From: Haemonchus contortus
Taxonomy: Eukaryota > Nematoda > Chromadorea > Rhabditida > Trichostrongylidae
Assembly: GCA_000469685.2 (NCBI GenBank)
Contig: LS997562.1
Span: 33,439,715 to 33,503,714, forward strand
DNA: 64,000 nucleotides
Direction: 5' to 3'
Below, piece by piece: positions 49,831 to 58,673 of this stretch. Numbering within the stretch: position 1 is the stretch's first letter; each line of letters opens with the position of its first letter. The notes under the pieces were generated by a model that was given only the letters and a program-made list of their open reading frames with translations, was not told where the DNA came from and did no database searches. A program made the position numbers and the translations under genes.

Positions 49831-50790
49831 CTAATAGACAAACATTAATTTTGGACATTGGAATGAGTGTTTTACTATGCTTTGTTGTGAAAATTTTGGA
49901 AAACTGATGGATGTGGTGGCACGTTTCCTTCTACATTACATTCGCTTACAATGGGGAGAGAAGTCATGCTTATCGTTTAATCCGAACCCCAAGTCCTCGA
50001 CCTCATTCACCTGCTTCCATTGATAAGTTACGTAGACGTGCAAAGGAGATCCAAGATTATTTGAAATGGATGCTCGAACAATCATTTCAACTGGCTACCC
50101 GAGAATTCCAGACTATCGAAAGTGGACTCCTACTGAAAATGGTTCACATCGAGCCTACTAAACAGTATTCCGCTCTCCAAAATCTACAATAATCTTAGGT
50201 CTAATGGTAGGCAGTTCTTCATGGACTGACCGCAGACGACGACAAGAGATATAGGGACCCAAGCTGGTGGGGAACACAGGATTTTGCTAGTCCGAGCACC
50301 ACTGCCAGATTGCTGATTGAGTTCCGTGCAGGACTGAAAGGATTGGGGCATCCTGTGGGAGGACCAAACCAGCAGTTTGGAATAAAACGTTCATAAGCAT
50401 CTCTGTGAACAGGATTTCAGTTTTCAAGTCTATATATTGAGCGATCCTGGAGTGAGAGCTATCGAGATTTCTTTTCAAGTAACATTCTCACGAGCTCATC
50501 ATCTGCGGCAGCCCTTCTCAGCATGGATGTGGATAAGAAGGCGGATTCTTGTCGACGTAGTCAAAGGTTCAAGTCTTTTATGCGCTTCCTGAATCTTTCA
50601 AAAATCCCCTTCCTACTTTTTAGAAGCATTTTGCACACTTCGTACTGAACCTTGTCGGAAATCTGTGATTCTGGAAGAATGGAACCCTTTGGAGTGGGAG
50701 TCAGTTGCGAACATTTGTGGTTAGTTGTTTTATACTTTCTACAGTTTATACAATGATTTGCAGCCTATTTACATATTTAGCCAATTCATT

Positions 50791-50870
50791 GTCGTCATGG
50801 ATACCCTTATAAGTAGCTTACACAGTACCGTAGTACTGTGTTAACTGGTCATAGTAGTATCCATGACGAC
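50791..50870. repeat. Nested inverted repeats
   Basis: gtcgtcatggatac (50791-50804) and its exact inverse (50857-50870) enclose a second palindrome cacagtac-cgta-gtactgtg at 50821-50840. Together they could form a cruciform or a branched hairpin. Confidence 0.8.
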
Positions 50871-51087
50871 CACGGCTTTTTTAGACTGTAATGAAATCGT
50901 ACTCCTGGGCACCCTCGTGCTGGTCACGTACAAGTTTGAGCATAGGCGGTTCCACCCATGCCCGAATTCATACGAACTCCTGCTCATCCTCAATTATGCC
51001 CAAGATTCTGCCGTGTTTTCTTCTTTCCTTGTATGTCCCTTCGAAATATTTGGAACCCCCCCCCCTCCCTCACTAATTCTGCCATTT

Positions 51088-51435
51088 CAGTTTATTTAGA
51101 CGGATTTGCGACATCGACAATTTGCGACTGTGCTTCTTCTACTTGCAGAGAGATCGCTACTCTAAAGGTCCTAGAAATCCCTTTTCTTTGCAGTAGCACT
51201 CGATTTTTCTGGCAGCCTTTCGTGTAAGTACTAGATTCCATAGTGAGACCAAAAACGACAGGGTAGTTCTGATCGAAAGAATGGGAGCAAAGCTCCAAAG
51301 CTGCTTCTTTGGAACAAAAGTACTGGGTTTGGCAATTTCGGTCAGAATCACATTCGCCATCACCAACAGGTACAGAATAGTTCCAAACAGATGCAAAAAA
51401 ATATTTTATGAAATGTTTCTAAGTATCGAGAACGC
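51088..51435 (-). other. Probable 3' UTR of the cuticle collagen
   Basis: Downstream of the collagen stop on the minus strand, AATAAA occurs at 51094-51089, about 340 bases on. Open frames on the minus strand here are not in a collagen frame. Confidence 0.4.
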
Positions 51436-52497
51436 TTAGAGTCTTCTCTTTCTTTCGGGGCAAGGGCAATACTCGGCATCTCCACCGACATTTCCTTGAG
51501 GTCCAGCCTGTCCAGGTGTACCATCCATTCCATTGAATCCATCTTTTCCAGGTTGTCCCTGAGGTCCGGTGATGCCATCAGCTCCTGGTTCTCCTTGTGG
51601 TCCATCGTTACCGGGAGCTCCACGAGGTCCGGGAAGACCTGGGCGGCCGGGCATGCCAGGCATACCTTAAGGATTCATATTAATAATTATCCGTCTCCAT
51701 ATAGGTTAAAACTTTCAATTTTCGCTTGACCTACCCTTTCCGGTGAGACAGTCTCTTCCGGGAGCACCAGGCATTCCTGGTTGTCCTTCGTTTCCTGGTT
51801 GTCCCTGGTCTCCTTGGTCTCCTTGTTGTCCTGGTTCTCCATCTTTTCCGGGAGCTCCAAGCTCTCCAGGCTTTCCAGGCATTCCTTGGAATCCTTCCTG
51901 TCCTGGTAGTCCATCGGGTCCAGGAGGTCCGGCGGGGCACTTGATGCATCCTTTAGGATAGTCGTTGGGTGTGACAATGTTAAGACCAGGTAGTCCAGTT
52001 GGTCCGTCCTTGCCGTCAGGTCCAGTCTCTCCTGGCTCGCCGGGCATACCGGGAGGTCCGGGTGGTCCAGGTGGGCAGTTCTGGGCTGGGAGGCCACAGC
52101 CTGGAAAAATTCACCTAAGGCTATCTATATTATAGCGAAACACGATTGAAACGTACTGCACTGATTGCTGTTTCTCTTCTGTCGACCGAAGATACCACGG
52201 ACGTATTGTTCAGCAGTGGTGCCACCGTTGCGCATGACCATCATGTCATCCCAGGTGTCATCGGCGACGTTCTGAATGCGGCGGCCATACTTACAAATGA
52301 ATGGAGGAAAAGGAAGGAATAAATATAGAAAGTGAGTGAAAACGAGGCAAATTCCTTACTCGGAAAGATCCAAGCTCTCCCATAACATCATCGTACATGG
52401 CATTGATGTCATTAGTGATGACGATTGCTGCCCAAAGGCAGGCAATCACACAGAACGTACCACATGCAGCACCGATGGTCACCGCTGTTCTGACCAT
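51436..52497 (-). CDS. Cuticle collagen, complete (four exons)
   Basis: Exons 52360-52497, 52157-52289, 51735-52100 and 51436-51665 join in phases 0, 1 and 1 to give 288 residues. The protein has a short N-terminus, a hydrophobic signal-anchor segment ([17 protein letters not shown], residues ~11-27), a pre-collagen region with NDINAMYDD and [11 protein letters not shown], and a furin-type RQKR at residues 82-85 that fits homology box A of nematode collagens. The Gly-X-Y region starts at [13 protein letters not shown] and is interrupted once by a non-collagenous block with two Cys (GCIKCP). A Cys (RDC) breaks it again before a second block of Gly-X-Y. It ends [16 protein letters not shown], the usual DAxYCPCP C-terminal box. 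Such proteins are secreted by the hypodermis, trimerised through Cys, and cross-linked into the cuticle. No specific col orthologue is assigned. Confidence 0.96.
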
Positions 52498-52505
52498 TTC
52501 TGGAA
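52498..52505 (-). promoter_or_regulatory. Probable spliced-leader trans-splice acceptor of the collagen mRNA
   Basis: On the minus strand gatattccag is followed by AA and then the ATG. An acceptor just two bases before the start, with no upstream coding exon in phase, is typical of nematode trans-splicing. A 5' UTR cis-intron is the alternative. Confidence 0.55.
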
Positions 52506-54600
52506 TATCAAATCATAAGTTTTTGATTAAAGCCGAGTGGGCTTTGATAGAGAAGAAACCAAGATGGAACGGCTGCTTAACCGATCTCCGCGATGATGAC
52601 GCTCCTTTTAAGCGCAGCCTGGATCAGGATTTCGTTTTTTCCGTTGATTCTCAATAGAGGCGGTGCCCGTTACGTCTTTTAGACGGAGGGCTTTGCGATT
52701 CTCCATAATCGTTATCTTATAAGCCTTCAGTTTCGCATTTTTTGATCACTTCCTTGTTCTAGACAAGGGGTAATAAAAAAGTGCTTCTCAAGTCCGAAAA
52801 AAGGTTGTATGACCTGATTGACTTACAAGTTGTATGTTACCTTAACTCTTGCTTCTGTACCAGCGTAGTAGGGCAGTTTTGGGCATGGTCTGGCGGTCAG
52901 TCAGACTTTTAGTCATATTCGTCCGTTTCATTTGGGCAAGTCGTTCCTGGAATTGTCCAACGGGTGCGCTTCCCATTAGTGTAGGAATTCTGAAATGAAT
53001 GTATACGCAGTCCCTAAATGAAAAAATGAGAATCGCTCTGGAAACCCAGAAGCTAAGAGAAAACAAAAGCTACCAACAATAAAAAGTCTCCTAGTACTAC
53101 TACAGTTCTACGACAACCTGCATATACGCTAGGGTGAGGTACCTCACAACCCCCCCCCCCCCCTTCCTTCCTGTCTACATTGTTCGGGCTCACCTGAGAA
53201 CTTCTTTCGCTCAAAGACTGCATTGTCAGGGGTCACCTTTAATCCTAAAGTCTAAGTGTTGAGACGGAAATATGGCAGATTTAATTGGCGCCCATATCAT
53301 GCTGTTTTCTGAGGATCAGATCTTCCAACAGACCTCCATCAGCATGCACAAGCCCATCATATTTCTAGATCCTTCTTGCTTCTACGATGACTTAGGAAGA
53401 AGGCGATGAATTCTGCTGATCTGAATGGGTGAAGAGCAGCCTTCACCTCACATCGGCTAGTCCTCAAGCCATTGTATAGCCATGAGGTCATTTAAACCTT
53501 ACTGCCATTGAGAATCGAGCTCAGAGAATCGATACTCCGAACTGGGAATGATCCGAGCTTCCGTATTGGGCCAGTAAGTAGGATCTACTTCATCCGACTG
53601 TGAGAGCCATGATGATCTTGTACGAGCAGATTAGCCGATTTTTATTTCCCTAAGTTTTCACGAACGAGCCAATGGTACCGACTAGCAACACCCTCTACTT
53701 CCTTGCTTGTAGGTGATAATGTTTCCTTGAAAAGCTTAGGTGGTTTGCTTCCAGAATGCAGATTGTCGTTAATCGTCCACGCATCTGTCGCAGAGTTTCA
53801 AATTTCATCATCATCACCTCGTCATGTGTAAGTGCATGTGAAAACAGTCGATTACCCATCTCTGCCTGCCCCTTTCCATCTACGACAAAGGGAGACGATT
53901 TATCGAAAATTCCCATCAGAGAGGACAGAATAGCTCCTCGGTTTGCTGCGAAATACAGGAAAAGCAGCTCGTAGTAGATTGAATTCCCTGCGCTCACTGT
54001 GGATCGAGTGTTCGTGTTAGCAAGTTTCGGAACTTGACATCCAGCAACGCACGGAGAGATTTGTGGACTGCGAGCGAGGGGACCGCAGACATCGGCCGTT
54101 CGAATCGCTACGACGATAAGCGTTCCAGAAAGTTGATAGGGACGAACCTTTTCACGAGATCTTCCATACATCCCTTACAGCCTAAAGAGTAGGACATGGG
54201 TGAAATTGTTACTCACGAGTTATTGTCCAGATTTTACCATAAGATAGATGGAATGACTCGGTAACCTGAAGTTGAACCCATTTCTACCATACGCATGGCA
54301 GGAGGCTCAAAATAAGAATACAAGTTTCCAATATAAATCAAAAAGAAAATAAAAGTGTGCTATGTCTACCCGACAGTTTTTTGAGTAGGCAATAAGTGAT
54401 AAAAACTGAAAAACAGGAAGCAGCATTTGATGAGAATTAAGTAGATTCAGGAAACAAAAACGAGGACAACTATAGGTAGTCATTGTCACGATACCGTACT
54501 TTTTTGAATGTGGATACGGTAAAAATAGGTAGAGTAAAATAAAGTGAGTGGTTTTAGATGTTAATCAACCCTCAGCTTGAAATAACGAGGATTACACAAA
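52506..54600. other. Upstream region of the collagen gene; no gene supported
   Basis: This presumably contains the collagen promoter, but no motif was identified with confidence. It includes a C-run at 53149-53163 and a weak SINE fragment. A 158-codon minus-strand open frame (53695-54171) has no recognisable product, and its opposite strand is also open over 72 codons. Confidence 0.4.
53430..53560 (+). repeat. Possible tRNA-derived SINE (family A) fragment
   Basis: acatcggctagtcctcaagccattgtatag and the following tcatttaaaccttactgcca recall the sense 3' body of family A, but divergence is high. Confidence 0.35.
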
Positions 54601-54664
54601 AGCTACAGTTCGAGTTTCTACCAACCTTGGAGTAATACGTCAGATAATAGCGAAAAGGATAAAG

Positions 54665-54890
54665 GATAAAGTTTTTTGGCGTTAATCAATCCCAACTTTG
54701 GGTCGCGCCCCACATTCGACTTCCATTCAAAATCGTAGTAGCGTTTGAATGCGTATGTGAACTATGCAATGAGTTGCGGTGGTCAGCCGATGTATTATAC
54801 AAGTCAGTCAGTATCTTCCCAAACGAGTCTGGTGCCAATTCACCGACCCCGGACAAATGGAAGGCTTAGTTGGCCTAGGCGGATATATTA
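54665..54890 (-). repeat. tRNA-derived SINE (family A) copy
   Basis: Antisense copy from the tail (gcgttaatcaatcccaactt) through gcgccccacattcgacttcc, atgcgtatgtgaactatgca and atttcaccgacc-like blocks to ttggcctaggcggatata. It stops where the 128 bp tandem-array region begins, so the head is missing. Confidence 0.85.
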
Positions 54891-54984
54891 AACCAGGCGG
54901 CTATGCACGCTCTCGCGCGCGCTAGGGGCTCTAGCCATGAGAGGCGGAGCCGCATGAGCTGATTTTCATTATAGACCTTTATCG

Positions 54985-55770
54985 GATTTATGAGTTTCTG
55001 CTCAAACCCCGCCCCTTGTGGGCGGAGTCTGGTTTTGCTACCCACCATAAGTTTTGCCACCATGGCGCCTGTACCCCTACCAAGTTTGAACTTTCTAGGT
55101 CCATGAGGACATGAGTAATGAATTTTCGCCCAAACCCCGCCCATTGTGGGCGGAGTCCGGTCTTGCCCCCCACCGTAGGTATTCCCATCCTGTCGCCTGT
55201 ACTCCTACCACGTTTGAACTCTCTAGGTCTATGGGGACAGGAGTTATGAGTTTTCGCACAAACCCCGCCCCTTGTGGGCGGAGTCTGGTTCTACCACCCA
55301 CCATAAGTTTCCCCATCGCGGTTTCTGTACTCCTACCAAGTTTGAACTTTCTAGGTCCATTGGGACAGAATTATGAATTTTCACCCAAACCCCGCCCCTT
55401 GTGGGCGGGGTCCGGTGTTGCCACCCACCATAGGTGTTCCCATCCTGTCGCCCGTACTCCTACCAAGTTTGAACTTTCTAGGTCCATGGGGACGGGAGTT
55501 ATGAATTTCCGCACAAACCCCGCCCCTTGTGGGCGGAGTCTGGTCCTGCCATCCACCATACGTTTAGCCACCATGGCGCCTGTACTCCTACCGAGTTTGA
55601 ACTTTCTCGGTCCATGGGGACGGGAGTGATGAATTTCCGCACAAACCCTGCCCCTTGTGGGCGGAGTCTGGTTCTGCCACCCACCATGAGTTTTGCCTCC
55701 ATGACGCCTGTACTCCTACCAAATTTGAACTCTCTACGTCCATGGGAACCGAAATTATGGATTTTCGTAT
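54985..55770. repeat. Tandem array of six ~128 bp units with GC-rich hairpins
   Basis: The anchor aaaccccgcccc recurs at 55004, 55132, 55260, 55387, 55515 and 55643 (the last with one change), spacing 127-128 bp. Each unit has the self-complementary ccgccc-cttgt-gggcgg (with attgt in one unit), then accaagtttgaactttctag and ccatggggacgggagttatg. Because 128 is not a multiple of three, successive units switch frame. The long overlapping open frames on both strands are therefore incidental. Confidence 0.95.
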
Positions 55771-55799
55771 ATAAATGTAAGAAGGGATGTGAGCTTCGA

Positions 55800-56140
55800 G
55801 GCACGCTCCGCCCATTGTGGGCGGGCCTCCGCTGACGGCATTTGTGCTGGAGACACCCCCGACAATGCTCCTCCTACATCAACTTTTTCCTGCTCTGTTG
55901 GCTTTCTCCAAACCGAGTTATAAATGTTTTCATAAAGCACTGCATTTTTGAAGAACGTCCCGCCCATCGGGGGTGGGTCTCCCCAGTTACCGATTCTAAC
56001 TTACCGATGCACACCTCAAGCCACCTTTAAACCCCAATTTTGAGGCCGTCTTGTGGCTGAATTTGAAATCATGGTCCTCGGTAGGGCTCATTTCGAGGCA
56101 CGCCACGCCCACTGTGGGCGGGGCTCCGCCAAGCTGATGT
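55800..56140. repeat. Diverged relatives of the 128 bp unit hairpin
   Basis: Three further hairpins of the same type occur at about 55806 (ccgcccattgtgggcggg), 55957 (ccgcccatcgggggtggg) and 56106 (cgcccactgtgggcgggg), at about 150 bp spacing and with different flanks. They look like older members of the same array or of its source repeat. Confidence 0.7.
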
Positions 56141-56231
56141 GTGTTTTATACTTCTCGAGACCTGGCCCACCCATCCCATACTTGACCCGGTCTCTCCAGG
56201 CAGATCTAAGGGAGCTAAGGAATTTCGTGAC

Positions 56232-56245
56232 AGACATACAGACAG

Positions 56246-56279
<34 letters not shown>

Positions 56280-56281
56280 TA
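56232..56281. repeat. (GACA)n microsatellite
   Basis: About eleven imperfect to perfect gaca/cagacaga repeats are followed by ctaagcgctttatagtaagt. This arrangement is typical of the 3' end of a retroelement or satellite-associated repeat. Confidence 0.95.
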
Positions 56282-56775
56282 AGCGCTTTATAGTAAGTAG
56301 GATAATAGTGTCATTTATCAAGTATAAAAATAAATCAAAATCTTCAAAATGTTGACTGAACAAAATTTCCAAATCGCTTTGAGTAAATCCAAAATTTTAA
56401 ATTTTATTACAAGACAGAGCGTTGATGAAGAGAGCGCTTCCGATTGCACTCCTGTTGCTGTTCCTTAGGTTTTCTCGTCCTTTGTTAACCTCGTAATCAG
56501 CAATATTAGTGATAATACGACCACAAGGGAAACCGGTTGTGAAGGAAATGATTCCATTGGTGATCAAATTTATGTGATCGAATTACTTACAAAACACCGG
56601 CTTCTATTTGATGGATTTATAGAGCAATTATGAAAACACTGAAAAAGAAAAGACTTGACATGGTAAAGCTATAACTGACAATGAGATGTTACTCTAATAA
56701 AAGCCAACGGACCCGGAAAGGACGAATGGCTTGAATGGTCTCTGAGTTAGTGTCATTGCGGAATTCCATGCCCAG

Positions 56776-56830
56776 AACGGTGTGTGATAGTGTGCTCGGT
56801 CTCTCCCTACTCCACTTTGCCTCAGTAATA
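56776..56830 (-). repeat. tRNA-derived SINE head fragment
   Basis: gtgtgatagtgtgctcggtctctccctactccactt resembles the antisense A-box end of family A (compare 57085-57122). The body is absent. Confidence 0.35.
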
Positions 56831-56894
56831 AAACGAAGGATAAAGCATAAAGTCGAATAGCAGAGTATCGGAGAAAAGTTGTTCGTTTTTAGGC

Positions 56895-57128
56895 AATTCC
56901 GCCTGAGGGATGAACCGTAGTGGCGTATTGGATGCGAATGTGGGCTATACAATGAATTGTGGTGCCCACCCGTGGTACAAGTCGGTTTTTATCCTCTCAG
57001 ATGAACCTGGTACCAATTAAGCTTGGAGGAATGGATGGCTTGCTTGGCCTAAGGGGATGCTCCGGGCTTAGCACCCGTGACCATGCGGGTGTGATAGTAC
57101 GCCACTTGCCCCTACTCCACTGCCCATT
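56895..57128 (-). repeat. tRNA-derived SINE (family A) with tRNA-like head
   Basis: Antisense copy with body (aaccgtagtggcgtattgga, atgtgggctatacaatga, ctggtaccaattaagcttgg) and head (cacccgtgaccatgcgggtg, acgccacttgcccctactcc). The B box is altered. Confidence 0.8.
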
Positions 57129-57364
57129 TTTCACCTCTATGTGTACAGAACTAAGTTAACGATCATGAAGATAATTGTGATTCCAATGAACGACGACTGA
57201 TTCATTATTGAAAATCGCTTATGAGCCCGAAAAAACAAAAAAGAATAATATTTAGGATTGACAGGCTTAACCCGAAAATTTGTCCTATTCCTGACTCCTG
57301 TATGTTCTACCATACTTACTTGCAGTCATTTCCATTTTTTTTCGAGATGGATTTGCTATTTTGG

Positions 57365-57600
57365 AAACTATGTAGCGCACTATCACACACGCATGGTCAC
57401 GGGTTTGAATCCCGGATCGGCATCAGCCTAAGTCAACCAAGCCTTCCATCCCTCCGGGGTCGCTTAGTTGGTACTACAATCATCTAGGAGAATAAAAGCT
57501 TTGACCTGTACATCGGGGCTAGTCACAGCAAGGCAATGTAAAGGCAACATACGCATACGAACAGTAACAGTATTAGCGTGCTGATCCTCTTGTAAGACAA
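57365..57600 (+). repeat. tRNA-derived SINE (family A) with intact B box
   Basis: Sense copy with head gcgcactatcacacacgcat, B box gggtttgaatcccgg, then gtcaaccaagccttccatcc and ctccggggtcgcttagttgg. It becomes diverged towards the 3' end (acatacgcatacgaacagt). Confidence 0.85.
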
Positions 57601-58289
57601 ACAGACCCAAGACGATCTATCCGAAAACTTAAAATTTCATATTATTTTCCATTTTTTGAGTTCTCAAATCACGACGTTATACGGTACTTCCGAAAACATC
57701 AATACAGCCGGATAATACCATCTTTCGAATGAACCGAACTTGGGTGGAAGTACCATCCCTCCGTCTACGTCATCCATAGGGCTTGTATTATGTAAGAATT
57801 CCAGGCCAATAAGGTAAGTTCAAAAGAAGTCTGCCGCCATAGTAATTCATCCTAGTTGACCACTAATCTTCATAAGTTGATTACGACTCCGTACTCTTTC
57901 CGACACTGTCATTTACTGGAAATAGGATCGAATCGAGTGAATGAATTAACTTGTATGTAGCGGTCAATTTCATTGTAAAATTACTCGCAGTTTTCAACCG
58001 TTTATCTGGAAATAGTTTTCAACTAATTAGTTCTGCACTTCCTGTCTGAAATTCTCAGAGATTCTCACTATGAAGGCTTTTTCGTTCATAACGTCACGCA
58101 CTTTCTCTGTGGATTACTTCCTCTGAAAATTGGGATTTAATTCGTTCACTTTCAGGTGGGAGTATTCTTTCCATTCCTTCTACTTACATACACTCTTTTC
58201 ATTTCTGTATGTATACGTCACAGCATTTAGGGGTGGAATTCCTGCCACTTCTCACTTATGGGCCATATAAGAATTACAATAAACTCGAA

Positions 58290-58603
58290 ATAAATTCCCA
58301 GAGGATAAAGTGTTTGGGCGTTAATCCGTCCCGTCCTTGAGATGCGCCCCACATTCGACTTCTATTCAGAATCGTAGTGGAGTAATAAATGCGTATGTAG
58401 CCTCTGCAATGACTTGCGGTGGCCAGCCGATGTACAAGTCAGTGCTTTTGTCCCCCCCCCCCAGACAGTCTGGTACCGATTCACGAACCCACCGGGGATG
58501 GAAGACTTGTTGGCCTATGCGTATATCGGTCGGGGACTCGAACCAGCGACCGTGTTTGTGATATGCGCTATGCGCTACTTGCCACTACACCACCTCCGCC
58601 CAT
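58290..58603 (-). repeat. tRNA-derived SINE (family A), full-length reference copy
   Basis: On the minus strand the element starts ggcggaggtggtgtagtggc, an A-box-like segment. Ggttcgagtcccc follows at about 58536-58548, an intact B box, so the head is tRNA-like with an RNA polymerase III promoter. A ~240 bp non-tRNA body follows: aggccaacaagtcttcc, gtacatcggctggccac, cgcaagtcattgcagaggct, and acgattctgaatagaagtcg. It ends in a short tail near aacactttatcctctggg. Length is about 315 bp. Such elements are moved by a partner LINE. This copy sits just upstream of the receptor gene. Confidence 0.9.
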
Positions 58604-58636
58604 TCTCGGGATATTCTAACTTAATTCCTTCCCTTC

Positions 58637-58639
58637 CAG
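58637..58639 (+). promoter_or_regulatory. Probable splice or trans-splice acceptor before the receptor start
   Basis: ccttcccttccag precedes a 34-base leader and the ATG at 58674. It may be a spliced-leader site or the end of a 5' UTR intron. A similar tttcaggtgggagtattctt occurs at about 58152 upstream of the SINE. Confidence 0.4.
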
Positions 58640-58673
58640 GTGAAAGTATTCTTTTCTTTACTTCTGGACCAAG

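Larger units (their letters stand above)
34948..51087. other. 16 kb repeat-rich region without a supported gene
   Basis: Apart from the missing 5' exon of the transporter, which may lie here, I could not chain any exons. The longest open frame (49375-49830, 151 codons) has no recognisable domain. The sequence is a mix of SINE copies, hairpins and duplicated repeats listed separately. Confidence 0.5.

Noticed and set aside
51743..51961. Plus-strand Pro/Gly/Ser-rich open frame
   Set aside because: It is the complement of the collagen Gly-X-Y exon.
53695..54171. 158-codon minus-strand open frame
   Set aside because: No recognised domain, no splice context, and the opposite strand is also open for 72 codons. 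I kept it only as a note in the region entry.
55111..55629. 172-codon plus-strand open frame and overlapping minus-strand frames
   Set aside because: They run through the 128 bp tandem units and switch between three readings of the same repeat. The array composition simply lacks stops.
54985..55770. Regularly spaced repeats considered as a CRISPR array
   Set aside because: The host is a eukaryote, the whole 128 bp unit is repeated with no unique spacers, and no cas genes are present.
58536..58603. A and B boxes considered as a functional tRNA gene
   Set aside because: The same head is followed by the same 240 bp body at many sites, so it is the head of a SINE. The arms do not fold as a normal tRNA.
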